DNA from: Owenia fusiformis
Taxonomy: Eukaryota > Annelida > Polychaeta > Sabellida > Oweniidae
Direction of reading: 5' to 3'
Assembly (NCBI GenBank): GCA_903813345.2
Contig: CAIIXF020000001.1
Coordinates: 31,600,556-31,660,555, forward strand
Length of the DNA: 60,000 bases
The notes beneath the pieces were generated by a model, which was not told the DNA's origin, did no database searches, and saw only the letters and a list, made by a program, of their open reading frames with translations. Position 1 is the stretch's first letter, and each line of letters begins with the position of its first letter. Both the position numbers and the translations under genes were made by a program. Positions 1 to 11,001 of this stretch are shown here, one piece after another.

Positions 1-692
1 ATATTTTATGATACAAATTGTCCAACTGATACCCATTATCTCTGTTCATTTTAGGTTGCATTGTTTTAATATGAATTGCTTCCTTAACCCTACGTTTAAG
101 ATCATGACTCTCATTATCAATGATTTTTACATTGTTCCAGTTTATATTATGATCATATTCCATGGAATGTTCAATAACCGCAGAAGCAAGACCTCCAGTC
201 GACAGTAATGTGGGTCTACGATGTTCTCTGATTCTAGTAACTAGTTCCCGCTTTGTTTCACCTACATAAGTGGCAATACAGTCTTTACAAGGCATCGTGT
301 CCGAGTATGTTTCTTATCGCAGAATACTATCAAGAAACAGTTGGTGCATTTAAAGGACAAAACTAATGATCAAAAGAAGTCCGGTGTAATTTACAAAATT
401 GATTGTAAAGACTGTATTGCCACTTATGTAGGTGAAACAAAGCGGGAACTAGTTACTAGAATCAGAGAACATCGTAGACCCACATTACTGTCGACTGGAG
501 GTCTTGCTTCTGCGGTTATTGAACATTCCATGGAATATGATCATAATATAAACTGGAACAATGTAAAAATCATTGATAATGAGAGTCATGATCTTAAACG
601 TAGGGTTAAGGAAGCAATTCATATTAAAACAATGCAACCTAAAATGAACAGAGATAATGGGTATCAGTTGGACAATTTGTATCATAAAATAT
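1..692. repeat. Perfect 290-bp inverted repeat with 112-bp spacer (Penelope-like element tail)
   Basis: Bases 1-290 are the exact reverse complement of 403-692; I compared the arms block by block and saw no mismatch. The spacer is 291-402. The right arm plus spacer encodes a GIY-YIG domain of Penelope-like retroelement type, so the left arm is an inverted copy of the element's 3' coding end. Penelope-like elements are known for partly inverted or tandem copies. The left edge is the window edge, so the true left boundary may lie outside. Confidence 0.9.
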
Positions 693-697
693 TGTAA
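299..697 (+). pseudogene. GIY-YIG endonuclease domain of a Penelope-like retroelement (fragment)
   Basis: The frame is open from about 305 to the TAA at 695-697, reading through the spacer and right arm of the inverted repeat. It shows the GIY-YIG signature: GVIYKIDC, then about ten residues later TYVGE, followed by the conserved RIREHR helix. In Penelope-like elements this domain follows the reverse transcriptase and nicks target DNA. The upstream QLVHLKD and KKSGVIYK residues and the paired cysteines (CKDC) match the Penelope subtype rather than UvrC or homing enzymes. No reverse transcriptase lies upstream; the sequence before about 299 is the inverted copy. This is therefore a 5'-truncated remnant. 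It sits in the intron before the Lifeguard exon, in the same orientation as that gene. Confidence 0.82.
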
Positions 698-989
698 ATT
701 AAGAATGGTATAGCAAAGTATGCAATAGTAATATTTGAGTTTAATTGTTACCATAACGATGATATATTTATCTTAAGGTTATTATTAGGTCATTCGTTTT
801 TTCGTATCTATGTTTTTTGTTGTTGTTATTTTTTAGGTTACTAGGTCATTTGTTACATAATTAAATTTTCCATTGTCTGTTTATGACGTCACATAAATGT
901 ATACATGCTGTTATATTTTGAAAAAGACTAAGGGATATTAGTCGAAAGTCTCAATAAATTAAAAATATTCTCTGAAGTAAAGAATTTGA

Positions 990-1169
<180 letters not shown>

Positions 1170-2574
1170 ACTGATGGATACAGACTGTGTAGAATAGGAT
1201 AGTGAACAATGTATACAGAATAGGGGAAATAGGCAATTCCAACTGTGATACATTGAATGGGACGCCATTTTTATTTATTCAAGCTATGTGCTATAGTCTT
1301 GTAATTTTGGAAAAGTACCATAGTACTTTAATTTAACATATGGTAAGCATTAGACTTAAAGGGGAAAACTAAGTATAAAAGGAAGATTGAACAGCCTAAA
1401 TAACTGTTGAAAATATTTGAATCGCTGGAACCAGTAAAAATAATTTGTTTTTGCCCATGTCTTGATTTCTTGAAGTACAAGATAATCCAAACAGTCAATT
1501 CAAAGCCATGAAGAAGATAACTGTGATATCAGATCTGAGAATCATATAGTATATTTCAAGCAATCTCATATTTTTCATCTGATCTAACATAATATACAGT
1601 ATTACATAATACCCCCCCCCCCCCCGGGTGCTTCAATATAAATAAAGTTTTCCTCTTTCATGTCTTTAGGTATTTAATGTAAGATGGAAGTGGTCACATA
1701 TTGTTGTATATATAGGGACCCATTTAGTGTTACAAACCTGAAAGGTTTATTTGAGATCTAATTTCTGGTATATCAAAAAATAATGTGTATTTATGAAGTA
1801 CTTGAATATGAATGTAGACAAAATATAACCAAGTAGCACATAATGTCACAGATTAGGCCACAATGCAAAAAATACCACCAGTCAGCTTTAGACTTTATTT
1901 ACATATACATGAACTGTACATTTCTTGGCTATTACATGCATCATGTAGTGGCCACTGGCCACCATGGGGTAGGTGTGTATATTCTAAACCATTCACAACT
2001 TAAAAAATATTCTTTCTTTGAGGCGGAAAATAAAGTTGTTGTTTTTAAAATAAATTTTGCTTTCTTGCAGCCAAGTCTTGCCATGTGGATTTTTTATCAT
2101 GTAAGACTTTAGTTGGCCGAAGCATTAAGTCACATTCATTCTTTCAAATGGCATCTTCAGTTTAATCTTAATATTATGCGTAGAATGACTGATTCACTTA
2201 GACCTTTAACACCGAGCCTTTTATGCTGATGTATGTACATATAGGTATAGCCATTAGCCCTCCTTAGCAGGATAAGCATAGATACTAAAAGTTTATTTAC
2301 ACTCGAAAGGTGCATCATTTTTCACTCTTTGTACATTTTATGGTATTTTTACTATTGATTAATATAAAAGTAAATACAATGAATGAAAGTTTTGTTTTTT
2401 CAGTGTGTTTCCATATCACCTCTCACCGTCAGTGTATAAATGGTTGTATGAAGGCTTTCTGTAAAGATGGATAAATAGATGGCAGTAGTGGTTGAGTCAA
2501 ATCGACAAGATATCTATTAAAATATAACTCTGAGTAGACTCATTATTGTAGTATCAATCTGAGACACTATTGTA
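1170..2574. other. Lifeguard 3' UTR and downstream spacer
   Basis: No exon is recognised. It holds a run of about 14 C at 1612-1625 and an AATAAA at 1641-1646 that may serve the Lifeguard transcript. A short open frame at 1843-2112 has no recognisable domain and low-complexity composition. The stretch is otherwise plain AT-rich sequence up to the first subterminal hairpin of the Helentron-like array. Confidence 0.5.
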
Positions 2575-2783
2575 ATTAGACTCCAGATGAAAATCTGGAG
2601 TCTATTGCTTTTGCCAGTTTTCTTATTAGACTCCAGATGAAAATCTGGAGTCTATTGCTTTTGCCAGTTTTCTTTATTAGACTCCAGATGAAAATCTGGA
2701 GTCTATTGCTTTTGCCAGTTTTCTTATTATTAGACTCCAGATTGAAAATCTGGAGTCTATTGCTTTTGCCAGTTTTCTTATTA
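2575..2783 (+). repeat. Four tandem copies of the 5' hairpin end of the HINE-like element (50-53 bp each)
   Basis: Copies start at about 2575, 2625, 2676 and 2729. Each begins ATTAGACTCCAGAT, continues GAAA (TGAAA in the last) and ATCTGGAGTC, and ends with a TTGCCAGTTTTCTT segment. The first 24 bases are self-complementary, a 10-bp stem with a 4-5 nt loop. The same stem sequence (ATCTGGAGTC) recurs at the three 3' ends of this element near 4302, 6508 and 8212. Confidence 0.9.
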
Positions 2784-5700
2784 TTATTCTTTCTTTCCGC
2801 GTTTTCTCAGCAACTAGAGGGACTTTCTGAAATCTGCTTACATGGTTAAATAGGTAATGGGACCTAGTTTCTGGGAAATTAGGTCAAACTTTTATCTAGG
2901 TCAAAGGTCAAAATCTAGGTCAAATTATCATTTTGTCAATTATCTCTGTCATTTTTCAATATTTTTTCAAAAATTTTTTTTTAACGTGTAGCCAAGAAAA
3001 AGACGATTCGACTGTGAGTAATCAGTTTTTTGATTACTTTTACCGATTTTGAGATATTGCGTCCGGAAAGTAGGTCAAACGAAAAGTTCTCCAATTTCAA
3101 CGTATGAGTTATGAAATAAGTGTAAAATTTCCTCAGGAATCCAAATCTGCAAACTAAATTTCGATCTGACTTCCGGTTCGGAAGCTATAGCGTTTCGAAA
3201 TTGCTAAATTTGGTGCCCATGTTAAGCCAATGGGAAAAAAGACTTTTTCGAAGTGTAAAATACAAGATATAGACTGAGTACAGCTTAACATAATGAATGC
3301 CCATAAAAGAAGGGGGCCTCAAAAGCTACCTAGCTTCAAAATTTGGACATCAAAATGCCTAGGTCAAAATCTAGGTCAAATTTATTGTTTTTCCTTATTT
3401 TTACGATTCCGACACTACACTTTAATAATTTTCTTCAAAATTTTGTATACAGGTAGCCAAAAGTGTGCTAATAGTGTAAGCCTTTTGCCGTCAGAAAGTA
3501 TTTTGACCCACTTTTGAGATATGGTGTCCGAAAAGTAGGTCAAACTAAAAAGTTCTCCGAATTTAACGTATGAGTTATGAATTGAGGGTAGAATTTTCTC
3601 AGGAATCCAAATCTGCAAACCAAATTTCAATCCGACTTTTGGTTTGGAATTTATGTCGTTTTGAAAGCTCAAAAATCGCTAAATTTGGTGCCCCATGTTA
3701 TGGCAATGGGAAAAAAGATTTTTTTGAAGTGTAAAATACGAGATAAAGACTGAGTACAGCTTCACATAATGAAAGCCTATCAAAGGAAGGGACCTCAAAA
3801 GCTAGCTAGCTTCACAATTTGGTCACCAAAATGCCTAGGTCAAAATCTGGTTCAAATTTATAGTTTTAACTTATTTTTGCGATTCTGACACTACACTTTA
3901 ATTATTTGCTTCAAAATTTTGTATACATGTAGCAAAGAGTGTGCTAATAGTGTTAGCCTTTTGCCGTCAGAAAGTATTTTGACCCACTTTTGAGATATAG
4001 TGTCCGAAAAGTAGGTCAACATGAAAGTTTCTCCAAATTTAACGTATGAGTTATGAATTAAGGGTAGAATTTTCTCAGGAATCAGAATCTTTAAACCGAA
4101 TTTCGATCCAACTTCTGATTAGATAGTTATAGCGGTTTGAAGTCTCGAAAAGTCGATATGATGATATCCCCATGTTAAGCCAATGGAGTCGAAGATAACA
4201 TTCTTAAGAGTTGTCTAAATGTCTATATTCCAGCTGACTCAGCTTATTCTGAATGACTCAGCTTACAAGTATTTGGATGACTCAGCTTAAAAAAAGTATT
4301 TAATCTGGAGTCTTAAATTGAACTTGTTCAATTTACATGTCTAGTTATTCTTTCTTCCTCTTCCTCCTTACAAGATTTCTCACCAACTAGAAGAGCTAAC
4401 TTTAAGCTGCTTACATGATCAACTAGGGAATGTATCTGGGATGATGGGAAAATAGGTCAAATTTTTATCTAGGTCAAAGGTCAAGAACTAGGTCAAATCC
4501 AGTACTTTGTCACTTTTTCCCATTATCTCGGTCGTCCTTCAATATTTTTGATCCTGGTTTTTTTCATTGTGTTCCTCATAAAAAAGTAGAAAACCTAGGG
4601 TCGATTTAGTTTTTTGGTATCTCAAACCGATTTCGAGATATCAGTGTCCGAAAACGAGGTCCAAAAAGAATTTCACCAAATCCAATGTCCAGGATATCAG
4701 TCTTATGGGAAATTTTCTCAGGATTCCGAATCTGAAAACCAAATTTCGATCTGACTTCCGGTTCAGAAGTTATGGCGTTTTGAAAATTCAAAAATCGCTT
4801 AATTTGGTGCCCCATGTTAATTCAATGGGAAAAAATATTTTTTTGAAGTGTAAAATACGAGATATAGACTAAGCACAGCTAAACATAATGGAAGCCCATA
4901 AAAGAAAGGGACCACAAGACCTTCTTTTCATAAAAAATTGGACACCAAAATGCCTAGGTCAAAATCTAGGTCAAATTCAAAGTTTTTCCTTATTTTTGCG
5001 ATTCTGACACTACAGATTAATTATATTCTTCGAAAATTTGTGTACATGTAGCCAAGAGTGTGCTAATAGTGTTAGCCTTTTGCCGTCAGGAAGTATTTTG
5101 ACCCACTTTTGAGATATGGTGTCCGAAAAGTAGGTCAAACTAAAAAGTTCTCCAAATTTAACGTATGAGTTATGAATTAAGGGTAGAATTTTCTCAGGAA
5201 TCCAAATCTGCAAACCAAATTTCAATCCGGCTTTTGGTTTGGAATTTATGTCGTTTTGATAGCTCAAAAATCGCTAAATTTGGTGCCCCATGTTATGGCA
5301 ATGGGAAAAAAGATTTTTTTGAAGTGTAAAATACAAGATATAGACTGAGTACAACTTAATTTAATGAAAGCCTATTAAAGAAGGGGACCTCGAAGGCTAC
5401 TTAGCTCCAAAATTTGGACACCAAAATGCCTAGGTCAAAATCTAGGTCAAATTTATAGTTTTCCCTTATTTTTGCGATTCTGACACTATATTTAAATGAT
5501 TTGATTTAAAATTTTGTATACAGGTAGCAAAGAGTATGCTAATAGTGTTAGCGTTTTGCCGTCAGAAAGTATTTTGACCCACTTTTGAGATATGGTGTCC
5601 AAAAGGTAGGCCAAAGTAAAAAGTTTTCCAAATTTAACGTATGAGTTATGAATTAAGGGTAGAATTTTCTCAGAAATCTAGATCTGGAAACCAAATTTCG

Positions 5701-6259
5701 ATCCGACTACTTGTTCTGAAGTTATGGTGTTTTGAGATCTCAAAAATCGCTAAATTTGGTGCCCCATGTTAAATCAATGGGACCGAATAATTTTTTGAAG
5801 TGTAAAAATACGAGATATAGAATGAGTACAGCTAAACATAATGAAAGCCCATAGAAGAAGGGGACCTCAAAACCTACTTTCCTTCAAAGTTTGGACACCA
5901 AAATACCTAGTTTAAAAAATCTAGGTCAAATTCATAGTTTTTATTTTATTTTGCGATTCTGACACTACACTTCAATGATATTCTCCGAAATTTTGTAACC
6001 TCGTAGCAAAGAGTGTGCTTATAATGTAACATTTTGCCGTCAATAAGTTTTTTGACCCACTTTTGAGATATGGTGTCCGAAATGTAGGTCAAAATAAAAA
6101 AATCTCCAATTTTAAAGTATGAGTTATGAATTAGGGGTAGAATTTCCTCAGGAATTGCAATCCGACCCCCGGTTTAGATTCTACGCCATTTTGAAGTTTG
6201 AAATTCGCACTTGCCAGTATTCACGATGCAGATTGATCAAATATACTTTCAAAAATTCC

Positions 6260-6490
6260 TGCATACCCTACTTTACCTCTCTACCTACTCAGCTACTTAT
6301 TTGACTGCTTACTCAATTACTTAATTAGTTATTACTTACTTAGCAACTTACTCAGCTACTAACTCAGGTACTAATTACTCAGCTACCTACTCAGCTTTTT
6401 ACTCAGTTACTTACTCAGCTACTTACTCAACTACTACTAAGGTACTTACTCAGCTAAGTACTCAGTTACTTACTCAGCTCTTTACTGATC
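6260..6490 (+). repeat. Degenerate TTACTCAGCTAC microsatellite near the 3' end of a HINE-like unit
   Basis: Imperfect repetition of CTACTTACTCAG-type units lies directly upstream of the 3' subterminal motif and hairpin at 6508-6538. The equivalent tract is at about 8005-8205 before the third 3' end, and a shorter form (GATGACTCAGCTTA) at about 4236-4290 before the first. A microsatellite next to the 3' end is a recurring feature of HINE-like elements. Confidence 0.8.
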
Positions 6491-7064
6491 TATCTAGGTC
6501 AAATAAATCTGGAGTCTTAAATTGAACTTGTTCAATTTCACAAATCTAGTTATTATTCTTCTTTCTTCCTCTTCCTCCTTACAAGATTTCTCACCAACTA
6601 GAAGAACTTACTTTAAGCTACTTACATGATCAACTAGGGAATGTATCTGGGATGATGGGAAATTAGGTCAAATTTTTATCTAGGTCAAAGGTCAAGAACT
6701 AGGTCAAATTTAGGTCAAATCAACATTCTGTCAATTATCTTCGTTGTTGTTTGTCGTTACTCCTTCCTCTTTTTTTCATCATGTAGCTTAGAAAAAACAA
6801 ATCGAGAGTGTGCCAACCGTTTTTTGATTACTCTTACCGATTTTGAGATATGGCGTCCGGAAAGTAGGTCAAACTAAAAAGTTAACCAAATTTAACATAT
6901 GAGCTATGAAATAAGTGTAGAATTTTCCCAGGAATCTGAATCTGCAAACCAAATTTCGATCCGACTTCCGGTTCGAAAGTTATGGCGTTTTGAAATTTTC
7001 GAGAAAAATCGATCTGATGATATCCTGATAGAAAGTCAAGAGTAGCAAAGAAAATATAGAAAAA

Positions 7065-7190
7065 ATCATCCATCCTTCCTTCCTATCCTGTCTGATCATA
7101 TCCTTCCTATCTATCTTTCCTTTCTATCCTTTCCTTCCTATCCTATCCTTCCTTCCTATTCTATATCCTATTCTATCCTAGAACTGGGTC
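7065..7190 (+). repeat. Pyrimidine microsatellite (TCCTTCCTATCC type)
   Basis: A tract of TCCTTCCTATCC-like units on the + strand that interrupts the Helentron-like array between two ~475-bp units. Confidence 0.85.
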
Positions 7191-8004
7191 AAATCTTACA
7201 TTTTCAATATTCTATCAATTATCTTCGTCGTTATTTATCGAAACATCTTCATCTTTTTTTCATCATGTAGCTTATAAACAGCCCTTTTATAAGTGTGCCA
7301 TCCGTTTTTTGATCACTCTTACTGATTTTGAAATATGGCGTCTGGAAAGTAGGTCAAAACAAGAAGTTCTCCAAATTCAATGTATGAATTATGAATTAGG
7401 TGTAGAATTTTGTCAGGAATCCGGATCTGCAAACAAAATTTCGATCCAACTTCCCGTTCGGAAGTTATGGCGTTTTGAAAGCTCAAAAATCGCTAAATTT
7501 GGTGCCACATGTTAAGTCAATGGGAAAAAAGACTTTTTTGAATTGTAAAATATGAGATATAGACTGAGTGCAGCTTAACATAATGAATTCCAATAAAAGA
7601 AGGGTACCTCAAAAGCTACTTAGCTTCAAAATTTGGACACCAAAATCTTAAGGTCAAAATCTAGGTCAAATTCATAGTTTTTCCTAATTTTTACGATTCT
7701 GACACTACACTTAAATGATTTGTTTCAAAATTTTGTATACAGGTAGCAAAGAGTGTGCTTATAGTGTTAGCCTTTTGCCGTCAGAAAGTATTTTGAGCCA
7801 CTTTTGAGATATGGTGTCCGAAAAGTAGGTCAAAATAAAAAGTTCTCCAAATTTAACTTATGAGTTATGAATTAAGGGTAGAATTTTCTCAGGAATTCAA
7901 ATCTGCGAATCAACTTTCAATCCGACTCCCGCTTCAGATTCTAAGCCATTTTAAAATTCACATTTGCCAGTATCCATAATGCAGATCCATCAAATATACT
8001 TTCA

Positions 8005-8205
8005 AAAATTCCTACTTACCTACTCGGCTACATACCTACTCGGCTACCTACTTAGCTACCTACTTCTCAGCTACCTACTCAGCTACTTGCTCAGCTACGT
8101 ACTCAGCTACCTACTCAGCTGCTTACTCAGCTACTTACTCAATTACTCAATCGTCTACTTACTCAGCTTACTACTCAGTTACTTACTCAGCTCTTTACTC
8201 AAGTA
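8005..8205 (+). repeat. Degenerate CTACTTACTCAG microsatellite before the third HINE 3' end
   Basis: The unit type and position match the tract at 6260-6490. It ends about 10 bp before the ATCTGGAGTC motif and hairpin of the last 3' terminus. Confidence 0.8.
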
Positions 8206-8257
8206 AATCAATCTGGAGTCTTAAATTGAACTTTGTTCAATTTACCAATCTAGTTAT

Positions 8258-8884
8258 TAGTACTTCTATTAAAAATCCAAATTTCATTGTTCCTAAATTC
8301 TGTTGGATTTTAGCATAAAGGTCATATTGTATTATTTATTAAATAAACGAAATTAAAGATTATTGTTAAAGCAACATTTTTGATTTTTGAATTATTGTAG
8401 TGTTTACCTGAGGATATTGTTTTAAACATCGGTCCTCATAGAAAAATGCAGTGTTATTGTATGTGCTTGACTAAACTTCTCAACCCATCCTATAATACAA
8501 TGCTTACGGTAATCATTACTTGATAACTAACTGGTATTGACAGTTGCCATACTAAAAGGATATACACAAATCTGAATAATTTGCACAGTTCCTAGTGCAA
8601 TGTAAGTCTGCAGTGAGCACAATATAATATCAATTAATCAGAAGTGTTACCAAGTGAGCCAAGATTTCTTCAACAGCAGAATATCAATCTGATTACAAAA
8701 ATGTGTTTATTCCAGACATTTCTGTTTTACAATTTTTCAAAATATATTGACAACAGTCACAACACATTTTTAAATAAATAGCAACATAAGATAGTAATGT
8801 TAGATAAATCCCTTCTAACAAAAAGTATACATGTACACTGGCTAATATAGAAGCTACAGAATGAAAACTGTAATTTTCTGTAAT
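8258..8884. other. Spacer, no feature seen
   Basis: AT-rich sequence between the HINE-like array and the TGTCACCACC element. No coding or RNA signal was recognised. Confidence 0.4.
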
Positions 8885-9281
8885 TATGTCACCACCAAAA
8901 AGTGGTGACATATTGTTATGGTTTCCATTTTTTTGACGGCGGTTGGTGTTTGGCAGTTGGCTTCTGTAACAAACTCCTAAAACTTGCTTCAAATTGAAAT
9001 TTGACCTTCAATACCCTTCTCAAGGTCAAAAAGTCTTTTTTAATCTTGCTTCAAATTTACCAATTTTTATTTCAAAATCATCTACAAGTTCTCAGAAGTT
9101 TAAATCTGACTTTAGATTTGAGATTTCACCTTCAATGACCTTCTCAGGGTCAAAAAGGTCTTTTTCAACTTGCTTCAAATTGCTCCAAAACCATCTACAA
9201 GTTCTCAGAAATTCAAATCGGACAGATTGAACTCATAATATTATGACAAATAAGGTGGTGACATTTCATCATGTTAATGCC
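8885..9281 (+). mobile_element. TGTCACCACC-family element, copy 1
   Basis: The left end is a hairpin: TATGTCACCACC, a short A-rich loop, AGTGGTGACATA. The same GGTGGTGACA motif closes the right side at 9254-9263. The interior has repeated blocks of a CAAGGTCAAAAAG type followed by CATCTACAAGTTCTCAGAA, roughly 110 bp apart. Other copies are at 29983-30502 (reverse, complete), about 54470-54780 (reverse, decayed) and 38439-38565 (short). There is no coding capacity, so it is a non-autonomous element whose class is not certain. It resembles the HINE-like array in design but not in sequence. Confidence 0.75.
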
Positions 9282-9670
9282 TTGTTTACTTTATTGATAA
9301 GTACATTTTTAAAAAAAGTACAAAGTATGGTCAATTAAAATTCCATATGGTTGCACAATAAATTAAGATATGAAATTTGCAGACTTCTGTCAGTGTCATA
9401 CATTTTGTGATATGCAAATAACTAGGAAATAGATTCTTCATATTCCACTGATTCAAACTTGAGAAATATTGAACTGTTGAAATGCATTAGATGGAACCTT
9501 TATGTTCAATGAGTTAACATCATTGGAAATCACAGCCTTATATCACTTATAATAACTATGTTTGATCTAGCCCAGTAATCATTTAGATGGAAATGATGAA
9601 CACAAATTAAACCAATATTTTTGCCCAGATTTCCTTAAAAGATGTGACTGTAAGTGACATGGAAGGAATG
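9282..9670. other. Spacer, no feature seen
   Basis: AT-rich sequence between the TGTCACCACC element and the 40-bp minisatellite. No exon or repeat family was recognised. Confidence 0.4.
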
Positions 9671-10350
9671 CCCGAGACCAGATCTTCACCAACCAGATCA
9701 CTTTACAATACCCGAGACCAGATCTTCACCAACCAGATCACTTTACAATACCCGAGACCAGATCTTCACCAACCATATCACTTTACAATACCCGAGACCA
9801 GATCTTCACCAACCAGATTACTTTACAATACCCGAGACCAGATCTTCACCAACCAGATCACTTTACAATACCCGAGACCAGATCTTCACCAACCAGATCA
9901 CTTTACAATACCCGAGACCAGATCTTCACCAACCAGATCACTTTACAATACCCGAGACCAGATCTTCACCAACCAGATCACTTTACAATACCCGAGACCA
10001 GATCTTCACCAACCAGATCACTTTACAATACCCGAGACCAGATCTTCACCAACCAGATCACTTTACAATACCCGAGACCAGATCTTCACCAACCAGATTA
10101 CTTTACAATACCCGAGACCAGATCTTCACCAACCAGATCACTTTACAATACCCGAGACCAGATCGTCACCAACCAGATCACTTTACAATACCCGAGACCA
10201 GATCTTCACCAACCAGATCACTTTACAATACCCGAGACCAGATCTTCACCAACCAGATCACTTTACAATACCCGAGACCAGATCTTCACCAACCAGATCA
10301 CTTTACAATACCCGAGACGAGATCTTCACCAACCATATCACTTTTCAAGG
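9671..10350 (+). repeat. 40-bp minisatellite, 17 near-identical units
   Basis: The unit starts CCCGAGACCAGATCTTCACC and ends ACTTTACAATA. Units run every 40 bp from 9671 to 10350 with only scattered substitutions: CATATCA in units 3 and 17, GATTA in units 4 and 11, GATCGTC in unit 13, GAGACGA in unit 17. Because 40 is not a multiple of 3 and the unit has no stop in register, the three forward frames rotate through one another and long open frames arise by construction. I regard those frames as non-coding. Confidence 0.97.
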
Positions 10351-11001
10351 CATCGAGGCTCTCGGTTTCAAAATAGATAAATCAATTTTTGAAAGCAACA
10401 AATATACAATCCTGCACATTATGAAATAAATAGGCATTTTAGTAAGTTGATAACAATCACACTTTGAGGAAGGTGTACTAGATATAGTACTGACTAATAT
10501 GTCATGCCATGACATCTGAAGAGTCAATAAAAGATATGTATATACTGTTCACACCTGGAAATCTCAAATCAAGAAGTATATTATATTGCTAATTGCTAAA
10601 CAGGATTTGTGACTACATGTATTAAATAATGTTTCAAGTGAAATCATGATTGTATTTTCATATGTCTATGTAATAACATCATACTATAAGTGCTACTTGC
10701 ATCATCAGAGACATTTGTATTTGGATTTTCCCATCTGGGTCCATAGGCATACTGTTCCAGCACCACTGTTTCCATTTAATTGTGTATAATCAGAAAAATA
10801 TGTTCTACATCTTAATAAGATATTCACATAAATATCGTGTCAATTGTCAATCATCATCAGAACTGGCACATTTAATTTAATGCTTTGTGTAAGGTAAGGA
10901 TCTATGCTATGCTGCTTCCATTGTGTTTCATATATCATTGGAAAGACCTGGGCAGTCTTTATATGGCTCTGTAGCATATCAAGTATCATTAGAGAGCCCC
11001 T
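10351..11001. other. Presumed FASTKD 3' flank
   Basis: This lies beyond the FASTKD stop on the minus strand and before the minisatellite. It is AT-rich with no exon recognised. The FASTKD 3' UTR should lie here, but I could not identify a clear polyadenylation signal. Confidence 0.4.

Larger units (their letters stand above)
2575..8257 (+). mobile_element. Helentron/HINE-like non-autonomous element array with ~475-bp internal tandem repeats
   Basis: Subterminal GACTCCAGAT at the left is matched by ATCTGGAGTC near three right ends. Each right end is followed by a 9-bp-stem hairpin (AAATTGAAC / GTTCAATTT at 4315-4334, 6519-6538 and 8223-8243) and, 6-7 nt later, CTAG then TTATT (CTAG at 4341, 6546, 8250). 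A subterminal inverted repeat, a 3' hairpin and terminal CTRR are the published architecture of Helitron2/Helentron elements and HINEs, which include the bivalve 'pearl' repeats with internal tandem cores and microsatellites. The interior is a diverged tandem array: the motif GTAGGTCAAA after TGAGATATGG recurs near 3068, 3536, 4011, 5130, 5605, 6082, 6862, 7345 and 7825, mostly 470-480 bp apart. No Rep/helicase frame is present, so the element is non-autonomous. The family assignment is inferred from structure. Confidence 0.72.

Noticed and set aside
1843-2112. 89-codon frame downstream of the Lifeguard exon
   Set aside because: No recognisable motif, AT-driven composition, probably 3' UTR or spacer.
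9644-10429. 261-codon and overlapping 240-codon open frames as a repeat protein
   Set aside because: Both are by-products of the 40-bp minisatellite, whose unit lacks stops; there is no start context, signal or domain, and the frames simply rotate.
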